This document shows positions 33,043-41,070 of a stretch of 64,000 nt of DNA, one piece after another. Origin of the DNA: Corynebacterium massiliense DSM 45435 (lineage in GTDB: Bacteria; Actinomycetota; Actinomycetes; Mycobacteriales; Mycobacteriaceae). The translations under genes were made by a program, and so were the position numbers. The stretch is taken from NCBI RefSeq assembly GCF_028609805.1, contig NZ_CP063189.1, positions 124,001 through 188,000 on the forward strand, read 5' to 3'. A model generated the notes under the pieces. It worked only from the letters and a program-made list of their open reading frames with translations. It did no database searches and was not told the DNA's origin. The first letter of the stretch is position 1. Each line of letters begins with the position of its first letter.

Positions 33043-33963
33043 CTAGGCATTTGCCTTGATTTCTATTATTTCTTGCGGCGGGTTCTGCTTCCAAAAATCG
33101 GTTTCCACTTCGACTGGGGTTCGGTATCCCAAGCTTTGGTGAAGCCTCATCTCGTTCCACCATGACACCCACTCGAACGTCGCGATTTCTACCTCGACAA
33201 CATCATCCCACCTGCGAGTATGGATCAGCTCGTTCTTGTAGGAGCCGTTAACGTTTTCAGCCAGAGCATTGTCATAAGAATCCCCGACAGTTCCGGTGGA
33301 AGCGGCAATCCCGTGCTGGGCAAGGCGCTCGTTGTAGACCACGCTGACGTACTGCGAGCCGTGATCCGAATGGTGAATGAGACCTGTTGTTTCCTCAGCA
33401 CACACGATCGCCTGATTAAGAGCTTGCAGCGGCAACGCTTCGGTGCGCATGGAGTCTGATAACGCCCACCCAACGATCCGTCGGGAGTAAACGTCGGTGA
33501 CAAACGCGGCATACACAAAGCCTTTCTTCGTGCGCACATACGTAATGTCAGCCACCCACAGTTTGTTCGGGCCGGGGGCTTTGAACTCACGCTCGACCAA
33601 GTCTGGGCGCAGATCAGGCACGTTAGGCTTACGGGTTGTGAGAGGTGATCTGCCTTTGCCTTTGCCAGAAACACCGGCCAAGCGCATTAAACGGGCAGTT
33701 TGTTCACGACCGATATCAATTCCGTCACGGCGGAGAGCATGCCACATTTTCCGTACACCGTAGACACCGTAATTATCCCGATGAACAGTTCTAATGCGTT
33801 CGACCAGCACAGCATCACGAAGGCGACGAGCACTTAACCCACGGGCCTTGGACTGGCGATAGCCACGCGAGGTGATAAACCCACCAGCCCGGTTATTCTT
33901 CAACGTCTTACAGATGAACTCGACAGAGAAACGACCCCGGAATTCATCGATGAACCGGATCAT
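33043..33963 (-). CDS. IS3 family transposase OrfB (DDE integrase core)
   Basis: 306 residues. HTH_21-like region NYGVYGVRKMWHALRRDGI, then the rve core with LWVADITYVRTKKGFVYAAFVTDVYSRRIVGW (first Asp), LIHHSDHGSQYVS (second Asp) and GDSYDNALAENVNGSYKNELI (Glu). The C-terminus WWNEMRLHQSLGYRTPVEVE is typical. Its ATG overlaps the orfA TGA; in this family the two are usually also fused by -1 frameshifting. Confidence 0.95.
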   Translation of the reverse strand: MIRFIDEFRGRFSVEFICKTLKNNRAGGFITSRGYRQSKARGLSARRLRDAVLVERIRTVHRDNYGVYGVRKMWHALRRDGIDIGREQTARLMRLAGVSGKGKGRSPLTTRKPNVPDLRPDLVEREFKAPGPNKLWVADITYVRTKKGFVYAAFVTDVYSRRIVGWALSDSMRTEALPLQALNQAIVCAEETTGLIHHSDHGSQYVSVVYNERLAQHGIAASTGTVGDSYDNALAENVNGSYKNELIHTRRWDDVVEVEIATFEWVSWWNEMRLHQSLGYRTPVEVETDFWKQNPPQEIIEIKANA

Positions 33964-34277
33964 TTCCGACGTTTTGGGTCGAGTTCCGACGCGAAAAAAG
34001 CTGAAGCGGCCTTCAGCAGCTCATTAGTGTCGCGTAGCTCTTGATTTTCACGACGCAGCCTCGCGTTTTCCGCGGCCAAATCTTCAGGCACAGGTTCTGG
34101 GATGTTTCCCGCACGACGGGCCTGTTGAGTCCATTGACGGGCCGTATGCCATGAAACCCCCAGCTTTGGAGCTACTGCCTGGCACGCGGCTTGCATCGAC
34201 ATATTTTCTGCCAAGATGCGATCTTCCACGAGACGGACCACACGGTCCTTTGCATCCTGGTCAAATTTTCTTGGCAT
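33960..34277 (-). CDS. IS3 family transposase OrfA (HTH/leucine zipper)
   Basis: 105 residues. The N-terminal helix-turn-helix domain (DQDAKDRVVRLVEDRIL...MSMQAACQAVAPKLGVSWHTARQWTQQAR) is followed by a coiled coil (AENARLRRENQELRDTNELLKAASAFFASEL), both diagnostic for IS3-type OrfA, which binds the inverted repeats. Intact. Confidence 0.95.
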   Translation of the reverse strand: MPRKFDQDAKDRVVRLVEDRILAENMSMQAACQAVAPKLGVSWHTARQWTQQARRAGNIPEPVPEDLAAENARLRRENQELRDTNELLKAASAFFASELDPKRRK

Positions 34278-34844
34278 ATTCCAGATTTTCCCATCTACTT
34301 AAACGGAACAAAACCTGGGACACTTCACAACGTGCGCAAGGCCTACAACAGCCTCAACCATCTTTGGCGGTCCGAGATGCTGTTTGTCTACCTCAACCCG
34401 CCAGCAGGAGTCCTTGCGCCCGAGCGGATCAAATCCACCACCAACAGCTTAGAAGGCGGCATCAACGCCCAGCTCAAACTGCTCGCCAGAACCCACCGCG
34501 GCAGATCAGGCGAACGACAACGCCGCATGCTGGATTGGTGGCTCTACTTAAAAACGGAACTGCCTGACGATCCAGTACGAATCGCCAGGCAGTCCGACTG
34601 GGGCCAGGGCCAACTCGCCAAAGTATCCACCCTGACCCAAACCGAGAACCAAGCCGACCACGAAACAGGACGCCCAGCCCTCTACGACAACGCTATCGAC
34701 ACCGACTACACCCACTCAATCGGCATTCAAAAAGGCCAAATCTAACCCCCGCGACACGCCGAGCCAGACACACATTTTGACCCTTAACCCCAGTCTGCAC
34801 CGAACTTGCACGCCAGAGGTTTTAGGTTCCGTCGGCGTGGCCCC

Positions 34845-34878
34845 GTGGGCGGAAGCAGTGGGCGGCAGCGGTGGGCGG
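34845..34878 (+). repeat. Three GTGGGCGG units at 13-bp period
   Basis: GTGGGCGG begins at 34845, 34858 and 34871, separated by 5-nt spacers. It lies between the right arm of the split palindrome and the tRNA-Ser(GGA) terminator. Too short for an array of known type. Confidence 0.5.
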
Positions 34879-34887
34879 AAAACGAAA

Positions 34888-34921
34888 ATTCCCCGACCCT
34901 GCCGGAGCAGAGCCGGGGAAT
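34888..34921 (-). terminator. Terminator of tRNA-Ser(GGA)
   Basis: On the minus strand, ATTCCCCG pairs with CGGGGAAT with an inner stem, followed by TTTTCGTTTT. It lies directly downstream of the minus-strand tRNA. Confidence 0.75.
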
Positions 34922-34927
34922 CTCCCT

Positions 34928-35016
34928 TGGCGGAGGATGTGGGATTTGAACCCACGAGGGGCGTGAACCCCGCACGCGTTCCAGGCGTGTGACATAGGCC
35001 GCTAGTCGAATCCTCC
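34928..35016 (-). tRNA. tRNA-Ser (GGA)
   Basis: Minus-strand class II tRNA. The acceptor GGAGGAT pairs with ATCCTCC, the anticodon loop is CTGGAAC (anticodon GGA), the variable arm is GC-rich, the T arm contains GGGTTCAAATCCC, and CCA is encoded. Confidence 0.97.
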
Positions 35017-35122
35017 AGGGCGATACTTTAGCAGTGAGGGCAACGCAGACCAAAATCGCCTTCCTGTTGGAAAAGTTTCGGCAGCGCACGACGGTTTTCC
35101 GCGGATCGGTAGGTGGTGTGCG

Positions 35123-35146
35123 AGGCACACGTAGAGGCACACGTAG
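35123..35146 (+). repeat. 12-bp tandem duplication
   Basis: AGGCACACGTAG occurs twice in tandem and is followed by a partial AGGTAG. It sits in the ~245-bp stretch between tRNA-Ser(GGA) and the SRP RNA, in which I see no gene. Confidence 0.6.
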
Positions 35147-35227
35147 AGGTAGATGCGGGGAGGGGTTGGTGCGCGAGGAGGGAGGTGGCATCGGCAAGCG
35201 CGGGCGGCGGTGTAGGAAGCCGCAAGT

Positions 35228-35257
35228 TTGGTGGAGCCGGTGCGGTGTGGATACACT
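35228..35257 (+). promoter_or_regulatory. Promoter of the SRP RNA
   Basis: TTGGTG (35228-35233) and TACACT (35252-35257) with an 18-bp spacer. The RNA would begin about 6 nt after the -10 box. Confidence 0.6.
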
Positions 35258-35262
35258 GTTGG

Positions 35263-35357
35263 GCAGGATCTCGCGTGGCGTCCATCCTGTGAACTCCCCC
35301 AGGGCGGGAACGCAGCAAGGGTCAGCAGGCTCTGACGGGTGCGCGAGGTCCCCTTTT
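35263..35357 (+). ncRNA. ffs: Signal recognition particle RNA, small bacterial type (4.5S)
   Basis: The apical Ffh-binding domain is clear: CAGGGCGGGAACGCAGCAAGG (35300-35320) matches the family pattern with the GGAA tetraloop and the asymmetric A-rich loop. The outer helix GGATCTCGCG pairs with CGCGAGGTCC, and the molecule ends in CCCC TTTTT. About 95 nt, as usual for the hairpin-type SRP RNA. It scaffolds Ffh for membrane-protein targeting. Confidence 0.93.
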
Positions 35358-35511
35358 TCGTTTTGGGGGCCGGGACTGAAGTCCCGTTAGCACTTCTGGG
35401 GGAGTGCGGCACGCCAAACCGGGTTGAGGTGGGTGCAATTTAGGTCACAGTTTATTAGGATGTGCCGGACATACGATTTCCTTTTCTCGTTGAAGGGTGG
35501 GCATATTCCTC

Positions 35512-36837
35512 ATGTCGCTCCATGAACTGGCCCCGGACCAGCTCGCGGAATTGCAAGACAAGGTCAAGCGCGATTACGAACAGCTGGAAAGCAAGAAGCT
35601 GCAGCTGGATCTCACGCGCGGTAAGCCGTCGAAGGAGCAGCTCGATCTCGCAGCCGACCTCCTCGAGATGCCTGGCCGTCACAACTACACCGACGCGCAG
35701 GGAAACGATCTCCGTAACTACGGCAACTTGAAGGGCATCACGGACATCCGCAACCTGTGGGCGGATCTGCTCCACGTGCGTCCCGAAAACCTCCTGGCCG
35801 GAGATTCCTCGTCGCTCAACATCGAGTTTGACCTCATCTCCTGGGCCTACACCTTCGGTACGCCGAACTCGGATCGGCCGTGGTCGCAGGAGGAGAAGGT
35901 CAAGTGGATCTGCCCGGTCCCGGGCTACGACCGCCACCATTCGATCACGGAGCTCTTTGGCTTCGAGATGGTCAACGTCCCCATGCGCGAGGACGGCCCG
36001 GATCTGGACCGCGTGCGCGAGCTGGTGAAAGACCCGCAGGTCAAGGGCATGTGGACGGTGCCGACGTTCTCGAATCCGACCGGTGTGTCCTACAGCGAGG
36101 AGGTCGTACGCGAGCTCGCTGCCATGGAGACCGCCGCGCCGGACTTCCGCATCGTGTGGGACAACGCCTACGCGGTCCACACCTTGAACGAGAACTTCCC
36201 GGACATCTACCCGGTGCTGGACTACGCGGCCGAGGCCAACCACCCGAACCGCTTCTGGGGGATGAGCTCGACGTCGAAGATCACGTTCGCGGGCGCCGGA
36301 GTGGCGTTCTTCGCTTCCTCCCCGGCGAACATCGACTGGTACTGCCAGATCGCCAGCAAGCGCGGCATCGGCCCGAACAAGCTCAACCAGCTGGCGCACG
36401 CCGAGTACTTCGCCTCCGCCGAGGGGGTGCGCGCCGTGATGCGCCGCCACGCCAGCATCCTGGGGCCGAAGTTTGAGACCGTCCTCGACATCCTGGACAA
36501 GCGCCTCGGCGGGCTGGACGTCGCGTCGTGGACGCGCCCGGAAGGCGGTTATTTCATCTCCCTGTACACCCCGAACGGCACCGCGCACCGCGTGTGGGAG
36601 CTGGCAAAGAATGGGGGCATCGTTCTCACCCAGGCCGGCTCGGCGTACCCGTACGGGAAGGATCCGGATGACCACCACATCCGGCTCGCTCCGTCCATGC
36701 CGGAAGAAGACGACGTGAAGGTCGCCATGGAGGGTGTGGCCACGTGCGTGCTCTACGCGGCGTTGGAAAAGCTCGACGCAGGCAACGACCCTGAGGTGGC
36801 CCACGCAGAGGGCGCCTCGGAGGAGGCGGACGATTAA
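35512..36837 (+). CDS. aspT: Aspartate aminotransferase, actinobacterial AspT type
   Basis: 441 residues, PLP fold-type I aminotransferase of the subgroup found in corynebacteria and mycobacteria. N-terminal LDLTRGKPSKEQLDLA, YGNLKGITDIRNLWADLL, VPGYDRHHSI, TFSNPTGVSYSEE (Asn/Pro/Thr loop), IVWDNAYAVHTL (Asp for PLP N1) and MSSTSKITFAGAGVAFF with the Schiff-base Lys near residue 259. Start MSLHEL is chosen; a GTG five codons upstream is possible. The gene order aspT-dnaX-ybaB-recR is the corynebacterial one. Confidence 0.9.
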   Translation: MSLHELAPDQLAELQDKVKRDYEQLESKKLQLDLTRGKPSKEQLDLAADLLEMPGRHNYTDAQGNDLRNYGNLKGITDIRNLWADLLHVRPENLLAGDSSSLNIEFDLISWAYTFGTPNSDRPWSQEEKVKWICPVPGYDRHHSITELFGFEMVNVPMREDGPDLDRVRELVKDPQVKGMWTVPTFSNPTGVSYSEEVVRELAAMETAAPDFRIVWDNAYAVHTLNENFPDIYPVLDYAAEANHPNRFWGMSSTSKITFAGAGVAFFASSPANIDWYCQIASKRGIGPNKLNQLAHAEYFASAEGVRAVMRRHASILGPKFETVLDILDKRLGGLDVASWTRPEGGYFISLYTPNGTAHRVWELAKNGGIVLTQAGSAYPYGKDPDDHHIRLAPSMPEEDDVKVAMEGVATCVLYAALEKLDAGNDPEVAHAEGASEEADD

Positions 36838-37393
36838 CTTCGAGGAGACCGCGTACTGGCTCGACCAGGCGATTCCCGCCACGCTGGAGTTCCGAACGGT
36901 CGAGGGATGGCGGGTGGCGCTGTCCGATCTGGGCCGCGGGGAATCGCTGGCTGTGACCGCCGAGTTCGGCGAGGTCGACACCGGTCTGAGCGCTACCGAG
37001 GAGGGCGTCGATGTCCGGTGCGAGCTACTCGCCGTTGCGCGTACCGGCACCGCGGAGGTGGCCGCGGCGGTGGTCGCCGCGGCGGAGAAATTGCGCTCGC
37101 TCGGCGGTGTCATCCCGGCGCAGCCAGGGGTGCTGCTGCCCAAACTGACGGATGGCACGGCGCTGGACCAGAAGCCGTACACCGTTCGCCACGGCATGCT
37201 CATCGTGCCCTACCTCTGGGGCGGGCAGACCCCGCGGCTGCCGGAGGACGATCGCCTCACAGTGGTGTGCCAGCTCGTGCTGCTTACCGAGGCTGAGTAC
37301 GCCTACGCGGTGGAGGAGGGCGTGGCCGCTCTCCAGGAGGAAGTCGGCCACGAGGAGATCGACCTGCTCGACTGGTCCCGCGGGGATGACTAG
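36833..37393 (+). CDS. Suppressor-of-fused-like (SUFU domain) protein, possible ATT start
   Basis: About 186 residues of clean reading frame: FEETAYWLDQAIPATLEFRTVEGWRVALSDLG, VRCELLAVAR, a middle LPKL...PYTVRHGMLIVPYLW and a C-terminal LVLLTEAEYAYAVEEGVAALQEEV, resembling bacterial SUFU-domain proteins of unknown function. No ATG, GTG or TTG lies at the expected start. ATT at 36833 overlaps the aspT stop (gATTAA) and is preceded by GGAGGAGG at 6 nt. The nearest normal start upstream (GTG 36734) lies far inside aspT, and the internal GTG would remove ~27 residues. Confidence 0.65.
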   Translation: MNFEETAYWLDQAIPATLEFRTVEGWRVALSDLGRGESLAVTAEFGEVDTGLSATEEGVDVRCELLAVARTGTAEVAAAVVAAAEKLRSLGGVIPAQPGVLLPKLTDGTALDQKPYTVRHGMLIVPYLWGGQTPRLPEDDRLTVVCQLVLLTEAEYAYAVEEGVAALQEEVGHEEIDLLDWSRGDD

Positions 37394-37410
37394 GCGGTAG
37401 ACTCTCGCCC

Positions 37411-40203
37411 GTGGCTTTATACCGGAAGTATCGTCCAGCAACCTTCGCTGAGGTCGTCGGCCAGGAGCAGGTGACCAAGCCGTTGTCGGCTGCTCTGGAT
37501 GCCGGCAGGATTAATCACGCCTACCTGTTTTCCGGTCCGCGCGGCTGCGGCAAGACGTCCTCGGCGCGCATCATGGCCCGCTCCCTTAACTGCGTGGAGG
37601 GGCCCACCTCCACCCCGTGCGGGGTGTGCGACAGCTGCCGCTCGCTTGCGCCCGGCGGCCCCGGCAACTTGGACGTCACCGAGCTGGACGCCGCCTCCCA
37701 CAACGGCGTGGAGGACATGCGTGAGCTGCGCGACCGTGCCTACTACGCGCCGGCGGAGTCGCGCTACCGCATCTTCATCATCGACGAGGCCCACATGATC
37801 TCCAATGCGGGCTCGAACGCGCTGCTCAAGGTGGTCGAGGAGCCGCCGGAGCACCTCATCTTCATCTTCGCCACCACGGAGCCGGAGAAGGTCATCGGCA
37901 CCATCCGCTCGCGCACGCACCACTACCCGTTCCGCCTGCTTACCCCGCCGGCGATGCGCGGGCTGTTGGAGCGCACCGTGCAGGCCGAGGGCGTGCAGGT
38001 CGAAGACGCCGTCTACCCGCTGGTCATCCAGGCCGGTGGCGGTTCTCCCCGCGATACGCTGTCCATCCTGGACCAGCTTTTGGCCGGCGCGGGTGCCGAT
38101 GGCCTCACCTACGATCTCGCGCGCCCGCTGTTGGGTGTCACCGACGTCACGCTGTTGGACAACGCGGTGGAGGCGTTGGCGAACAACGACAAGGCGACCA
38201 TGTTCCGCCTGGTGGGCGACGTCATCGACGCCGGCCACGAACCGCGCCGGTTCGCCACCGACCTGCTGGATCGCCTCCGCGACCTGTTGGTTCTGCAGGT
38301 GGTTCCCGATGCGTTCGATGCCGGGCTTGTCGATGCCCCCACTGACCGCGCCGAAGCCCTGACCACCCAGGCCAAGCAGTTCAACAGCGAGCGGCTGACC
38401 CAGCTCGCGGCGATCCTCAACGAGGAGATCCCCAACCTGCGCGGTGCGACCTCGCCGCGCCTTCTGCTGGAGATCCTCTGCGCCCGCATGCTCATCGGCG
38501 TCGCCCAGAGCAGTGCCGGGGCGGCGGCCGCTCCTGCCGCGCCGGGCTCGTCTGCGGCGGGAACGACTGCCACTGGAGGCGCGGGCCAGACTGCCCCCGC
38601 CGGCGACCGCAATTCCGCGGCTGCCGCAGCCCAGGCCGCCGCGGCTGCCGCCGCTGCCGCGCGTCGCGGCCGCGAGCAGAAGAGCGACGAGAAGCCCGGG
38701 CAGTCCCAGGTGCGACCGCAAGAGCGACCGCAGGAACAGGCGCAGCAACAGCGCGCGCCGCAGCCGCAGCCGGAACAATCCCAGCCAGAGCAGGCGCCAA
38801 CGCCGACGGAAGAAAAGCAGCCTGACGCGGGCGCGCAGCAGGAAGCGCAGCGCGACGCGGAAGGGCGGCGCGAGCAGGCTGGGCAATCCGCGCAGCCTGC
38901 ACAGTCTGAGCAGGCAGCACAGCCTGAGCAGGTCGAGCGGCCGGGCGGCGCACCAGGCACCCAGGCCGAGTCTCAGCCGGGAGCGCAGCCGAAAACGCAA
39001 TCTGGGCAGCAGCCCGAGTCGCAGCAGGAGAACGCACCGGAGCAACCGGAGCGCTCCGCGTCCGACTTGGCGGAGACCATCCGCGAGAACTGGACGCGCG
39101 TGCGCCAGGAAGTCGGCGCGAAGAACAAGGTCGCGGAGATCATGCTCACCGAGGCGCGCGTTTTGGGCATCAAAGACGCAACGCTCATGCTCGGCCACAC
39201 CACGGGCGCTCTGGCTGAGCGGCTCAACGCGCCGAGCAACAACGAGCCGATTGTCGAGGTGCTCAACGACAGCTTCGGCGCACAGCTCAAGGTGAAGTGC
39301 GTGATCGGCACGGATCCGACCGCGGTGGGGCTGAGTGCTCCGCGCGAGCCGAAGCCGGCGTGGAACCCGCACAAGCGGGAGCAGGCCGACGAGTCCGACG
39401 AGGAGTCCGAGAGGCCCGCGGGGCCCGCCGCACCTTCTGAGCAGAAAGAGCCCACCGTCCAGGCCGGGGAAGTGGAGAGCGCAGGCGGCGGCGATGACGC
39501 CCGCGGTGGCGACACCGGCGGCGACGACACTGCTAGCGGTTGGGGCCAACCGCGTCAGCTAGGCGGCGCGGAAGAGCCCGAGGCAGAATCCGCGGACGCG
39601 GGGCAGGGAGCCGATGCGCCCCGCAATGAGCGCTCTGGCCTGCACACCGGGGTGCACCGTGGCGACAGTGAATCCGCGGCGCAGGACGCTACCGGTGCGC
39701 CGCAGGATGCGGCCGCTCAGCAACCCGCCACGAACCACGCGACGCCAGCCGCCAAGAAGGACGCGCCTGCGCGCAACGACTGGCAGGCGCGAATCGCACG
39801 CGCCCAAGAAGTGGCGGAAAAGCGCGGCCAGGAAGCCCGTGGCGCGACGTTCAGCAACGGTGTTCCGCTGCCGCCCGAGCCCGATCCGGAAGAGGGCGTC
39901 AATGCCCCGCCACCGGATTCGGAATACGCCGGCGACATGAGTTCCGTGCCGAGCCGCGGTGTCGGGCCATCTGCCGGTGGTGGTCCCGCTGGCGGTAACG
40001 GCACTGGCGGTAATGCCGCTGGCGGCAGCACCTTCGGGGCCGCGCCGTCTCCTGCCGGGCAGTCTCAATCGATGCAGCCGACCGAAGAAGAACAGATGAT
40101 GGCGGAGTCGGCTGCCCGCGAGACCGGCGAGCACGATCACCGCAGCGCCACGGAGGTGGCCGTCGAGCTGCTGTCCCGCGAATTGGGAGCAAAGCCGCTG
40201 TAA
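37411..40203 (+). CDS. dnaX: DNA polymerase III subunits gamma and tau
   Basis: 930 residues, GTG start. The AAA+ clamp-loader core occupies about 1-360: LFSGPRGCGKTSSARIMARSLNC (Walker A), zinc-binding C...CGVCDSC, FIIDEAHMISNAGSNALLKVVEEPP (Walker B) and QAGGGSPRDTLSILDQLL (sensor 2). Residues ~370-550 and ~635-900 are long Gln/Glu/Ala/Gly-rich linkers, making it much longer than E. coli DnaX (643). A folded tau-like block (ASDLAETIRENWTRVRQEVGAKNK, ~550-635) lies between them. I saw no slippery A-rich heptamer for a programmed frameshift to gamma. Confidence 0.94.
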   Translation: MALYRKYRPATFAEVVGQEQVTKPLSAALDAGRINHAYLFSGPRGCGKTSSARIMARSLNCVEGPTSTPCGVCDSCRSLAPGGPGNLDVTELDAASHNGVEDMRELRDRAYYAPAESRYRIFIIDEAHMISNAGSNALLKVVEEPPEHLIFIFATTEPEKVIGTIRSRTHHYPFRLLTPPAMRGLLERTVQAEGVQVEDAVYPLVIQAGGGSPRDTLSILDQLLAGAGADGLTYDLARPLLGVTDVTLLDNAVEALANNDKATMFRLVGDVIDAGHEPRRFATDLLDRLRDLLVLQVVPDAFDAGLVDAPTDRAEALTTQAKQFNSERLTQLAAILNEEIPNLRGATSPRLLLEILCARMLIGVAQSSAGAAAAPAAPGSSAAGTTATGGAGQTAPAGDRNSAAAAAQAAAAAAAAARRGREQKSDEKPGQSQVRPQERPQEQAQQQRAPQPQPEQSQPEQAPTPTEEKQPDAGAQQEAQRDAEGRREQAGQSAQPAQSEQAAQPEQVERPGGAPGTQAESQPGAQPKTQSGQQPESQQENAPEQPERSASDLAETIRENWTRVRQEVGAKNKVAEIMLTEARVLGIKDATLMLGHTTGALAERLNAPSNNEPIVEVLNDSFGAQLKVKCVIGTDPTAVGLSAPREPKPAWNPHKREQADESDEESERPAGPAAPSEQKEPTVQAGEVESAGGGDDARGGDTGGDDTASGWGQPRQLGGAEEPEAESADAGQGADAPRNERSGLHTGVHRGDSESAAQDATGAPQDAAAQQPATNHATPAAKKDAPARNDWQARIARAQEVAEKRGQEARGATFSNGVPLPPEPDPEEGVNAPPPDSEYAGDMSSVPSRGVGPSAGGGPAGGNGTGGNAAGGSTFGAAPSPAGQSQSMQPTEEEQMMAESAARETGEHDHRSATEVAVELLSRELGAKPL

Positions 40204-40241
40204 GAGCAAGACCGCTGTGAAACAGTCGGAGGAGGACGTCA

Positions 40242-40559
40242 GTGACAGAATGGTTGGCCGCATCGCCGGATGGCTGGGTGGACTGGGTCTACATCCTCGT
40301 CGGGCTGGTACTGACCCTGGCTTTCGTGGAGGTCGCCGTGGCCCTTTCGCGGCGGGCGCTGCTGTGCTTCGGTGTACGCCCAGCGTGGCTCACCAGCGTC
40401 CTCGCGCTTCTGTTAGGCCTCTTTCTTTATCTCTGGCTCCTTCCCCAGATACTGAGCCCCGCCTCGGCCCGGGTAGTGGCGGTGGTGCTCACGGCACTGA
40501 ATGCGGTTGAGCTGTGGCGGGAGCATCGTCGGGAAGCGAACCCCCCGCAGGGCGAGTGA
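40242..40559 (+). CDS. Small membrane protein between dnaX and ybaB
   Basis: 105 residues, GTG start behind GGAGGAC. Three hydrophobic segments (about 15-35, 47-66 and 73-90), with a short charged C-terminus (LWREHRREANPPQGE). Not recognised. It lies within the dnaX-ybaB-recR cluster, 38 bp after dnaX, so it is probably co-transcribed with the recombination genes; no functional link is evident. Confidence 0.7.
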   Translation: MTEWLAASPDGWVDWVYILVGLVLTLAFVEVAVALSRRALLCFGVRPAWLTSVLALLLGLFLYLWLLPQILSPASARVVAVVLTALNAVELWREHRREANPPQGE

Positions 40560-40629
40560 AGCGGCGAGTTGGGCGGTACACTGTGGCGCGAACGAAGCGA
40601 ACGATAGCCATTAGAAAAGAGGACTGACC

Positions 40630-40983
40630 ATGACCCAGCCGAACCAGAACCCGGACATGAACGAACTCATCGCCCAGGCTGCGCAGATGCAGGCTGACCT
40701 GCAGAAGGCCCAGGAAGAAATCCTGGCCACCAACGTCGAGGGCACCGCGGGCAACGGCCTGGTGACCGTCACTATGACTGGTGGCGCGGAGCTGGTTGAC
40801 CTGAACATCGATAAGTCCGTCGTGGACCCGGAGGACGTCGACGGCCTGCAGGACCTCATCATCGGCGCGTTCAAGGACGCCCACGAGAAGGCCGGCCAGC
40901 TGGCACAGGACAAGATTGGCCCGCTGTCGCAGGGTATGAACGGCGGCGCCGGCATGGACGGCCTGATGGGCGGCATGCAGTAA
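40630..40983 (+). CDS. ybaB: YbaB/EbfC nucleoid-associated protein
   Basis: 117 residues. The N-terminal helix MNELIAQAAQMQADLQKAQEEILA and the sheet GLVTVTMTGGAELVDLNIDKSVVDPEDVDGLQDLIIGAFKDAHEKA are typical; these proteins dimerise and bind DNA. The Gly/Met-rich tail is disordered. The adjacency to recR is widely conserved. Separated from recR by a hairpin with a T run. Confidence 0.92.
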   Translation: MTQPNQNPDMNELIAQAAQMQADLQKAQEEILATNVEGTAGNGLVTVTMTGGAELVDLNIDKSVVDPEDVDGLQDLIIGAFKDAHEKAGQLAQDKIGPLSQGMNGGAGMDGLMGGMQ

Positions 40984-40996
40984 ACACCGCATTACA

Positions 40997-41032
40997 CTGG
41001 GCTGGAGCTTGCTGGGCTGCAGCCCAGTTTTT
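40997..41032 (+). terminator. Hairpin with T5 between ybaB and recR
   Basis: ACTGGGCT (40997-41004) pairs with AGCCCAGT (41021-41028), followed by T residues; an alternative pairing uses the palindrome CTGGGCTGCAGCCCAG (41012-41027). Likely a partial terminator or attenuator ahead of recR. Confidence 0.6.
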
Positions 41033-41070
41033 CGGTTTTACAACTAGCTGCACGGAAGGGTGGATGCCGC

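Larger units (their letters stand above)
33021..34327 (-). mobile_element. IS3-type insertion sequence
   Basis: A 1307-bp element with 23-bp inverted repeats starting TGAAGTG at both ends (TGAAGTGCCCCGAG and TGAAGTGTCCCAGG, each followed by TTTTGTTCC) and a 3-bp CAA duplication (33018-33020, 34328-34330). It contains overlapping orfA and orfB on the minus strand, both intact. Confidence 0.93.
32257..34745 (+). pseudogene. IS1249-type transposase, split by IS3-type insertion
   Basis: Joining 32257-33020 to 34331-34745 restores a 392-residue reading frame across THHN/VRKAYN. The N-terminus has a zinc ribbon (CHCGGEMKRNGTTSKGTTRWRCKQCG, ~8-33) and a helix-turn-helix (SLDDLAKRNGVSRATMKRRF). The DDE core shows DQVFLDGTYTAGG, AVIDGGQGAYSAIKKCWP and, after the interruption, TTNSLEGGINAQLKLL. 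As it stands, translation of the 5' part would run into the inserted element and give a truncated product. Confidence 0.88.
32096..34790 (+). mobile_element. IS1249-type (IS256 group) element, interrupted by an IS3-type element
   Basis: Terminal inverted repeats GGGTTAAGGGTCAAAA...GTGTGTC.GG at both ends (32096-32122 and 34764-34790) differ at only a few positions. An 8-bp target duplication CAGTCTGC flanks it (32088-32095 and 34791-34798). Without the inner element it would be 1385 bp. It is dead because the transposase gene is split. Confidence 0.88.

Noticed and set aside
34845-35146. Short tandem repeats as a CRISPR remnant
   Set aside because: Units of 8-12 bp with 5-bp or no spacers and no cas genes; CRISPR repeats are longer with unique spacers of similar length.
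35034-35390. A 118-codon frame overlapping the SRP RNA
   Set aside because: It runs through the conserved SRP RNA and the tandem repeat; the composition is Gly/Arg-rich and unlike a protein.
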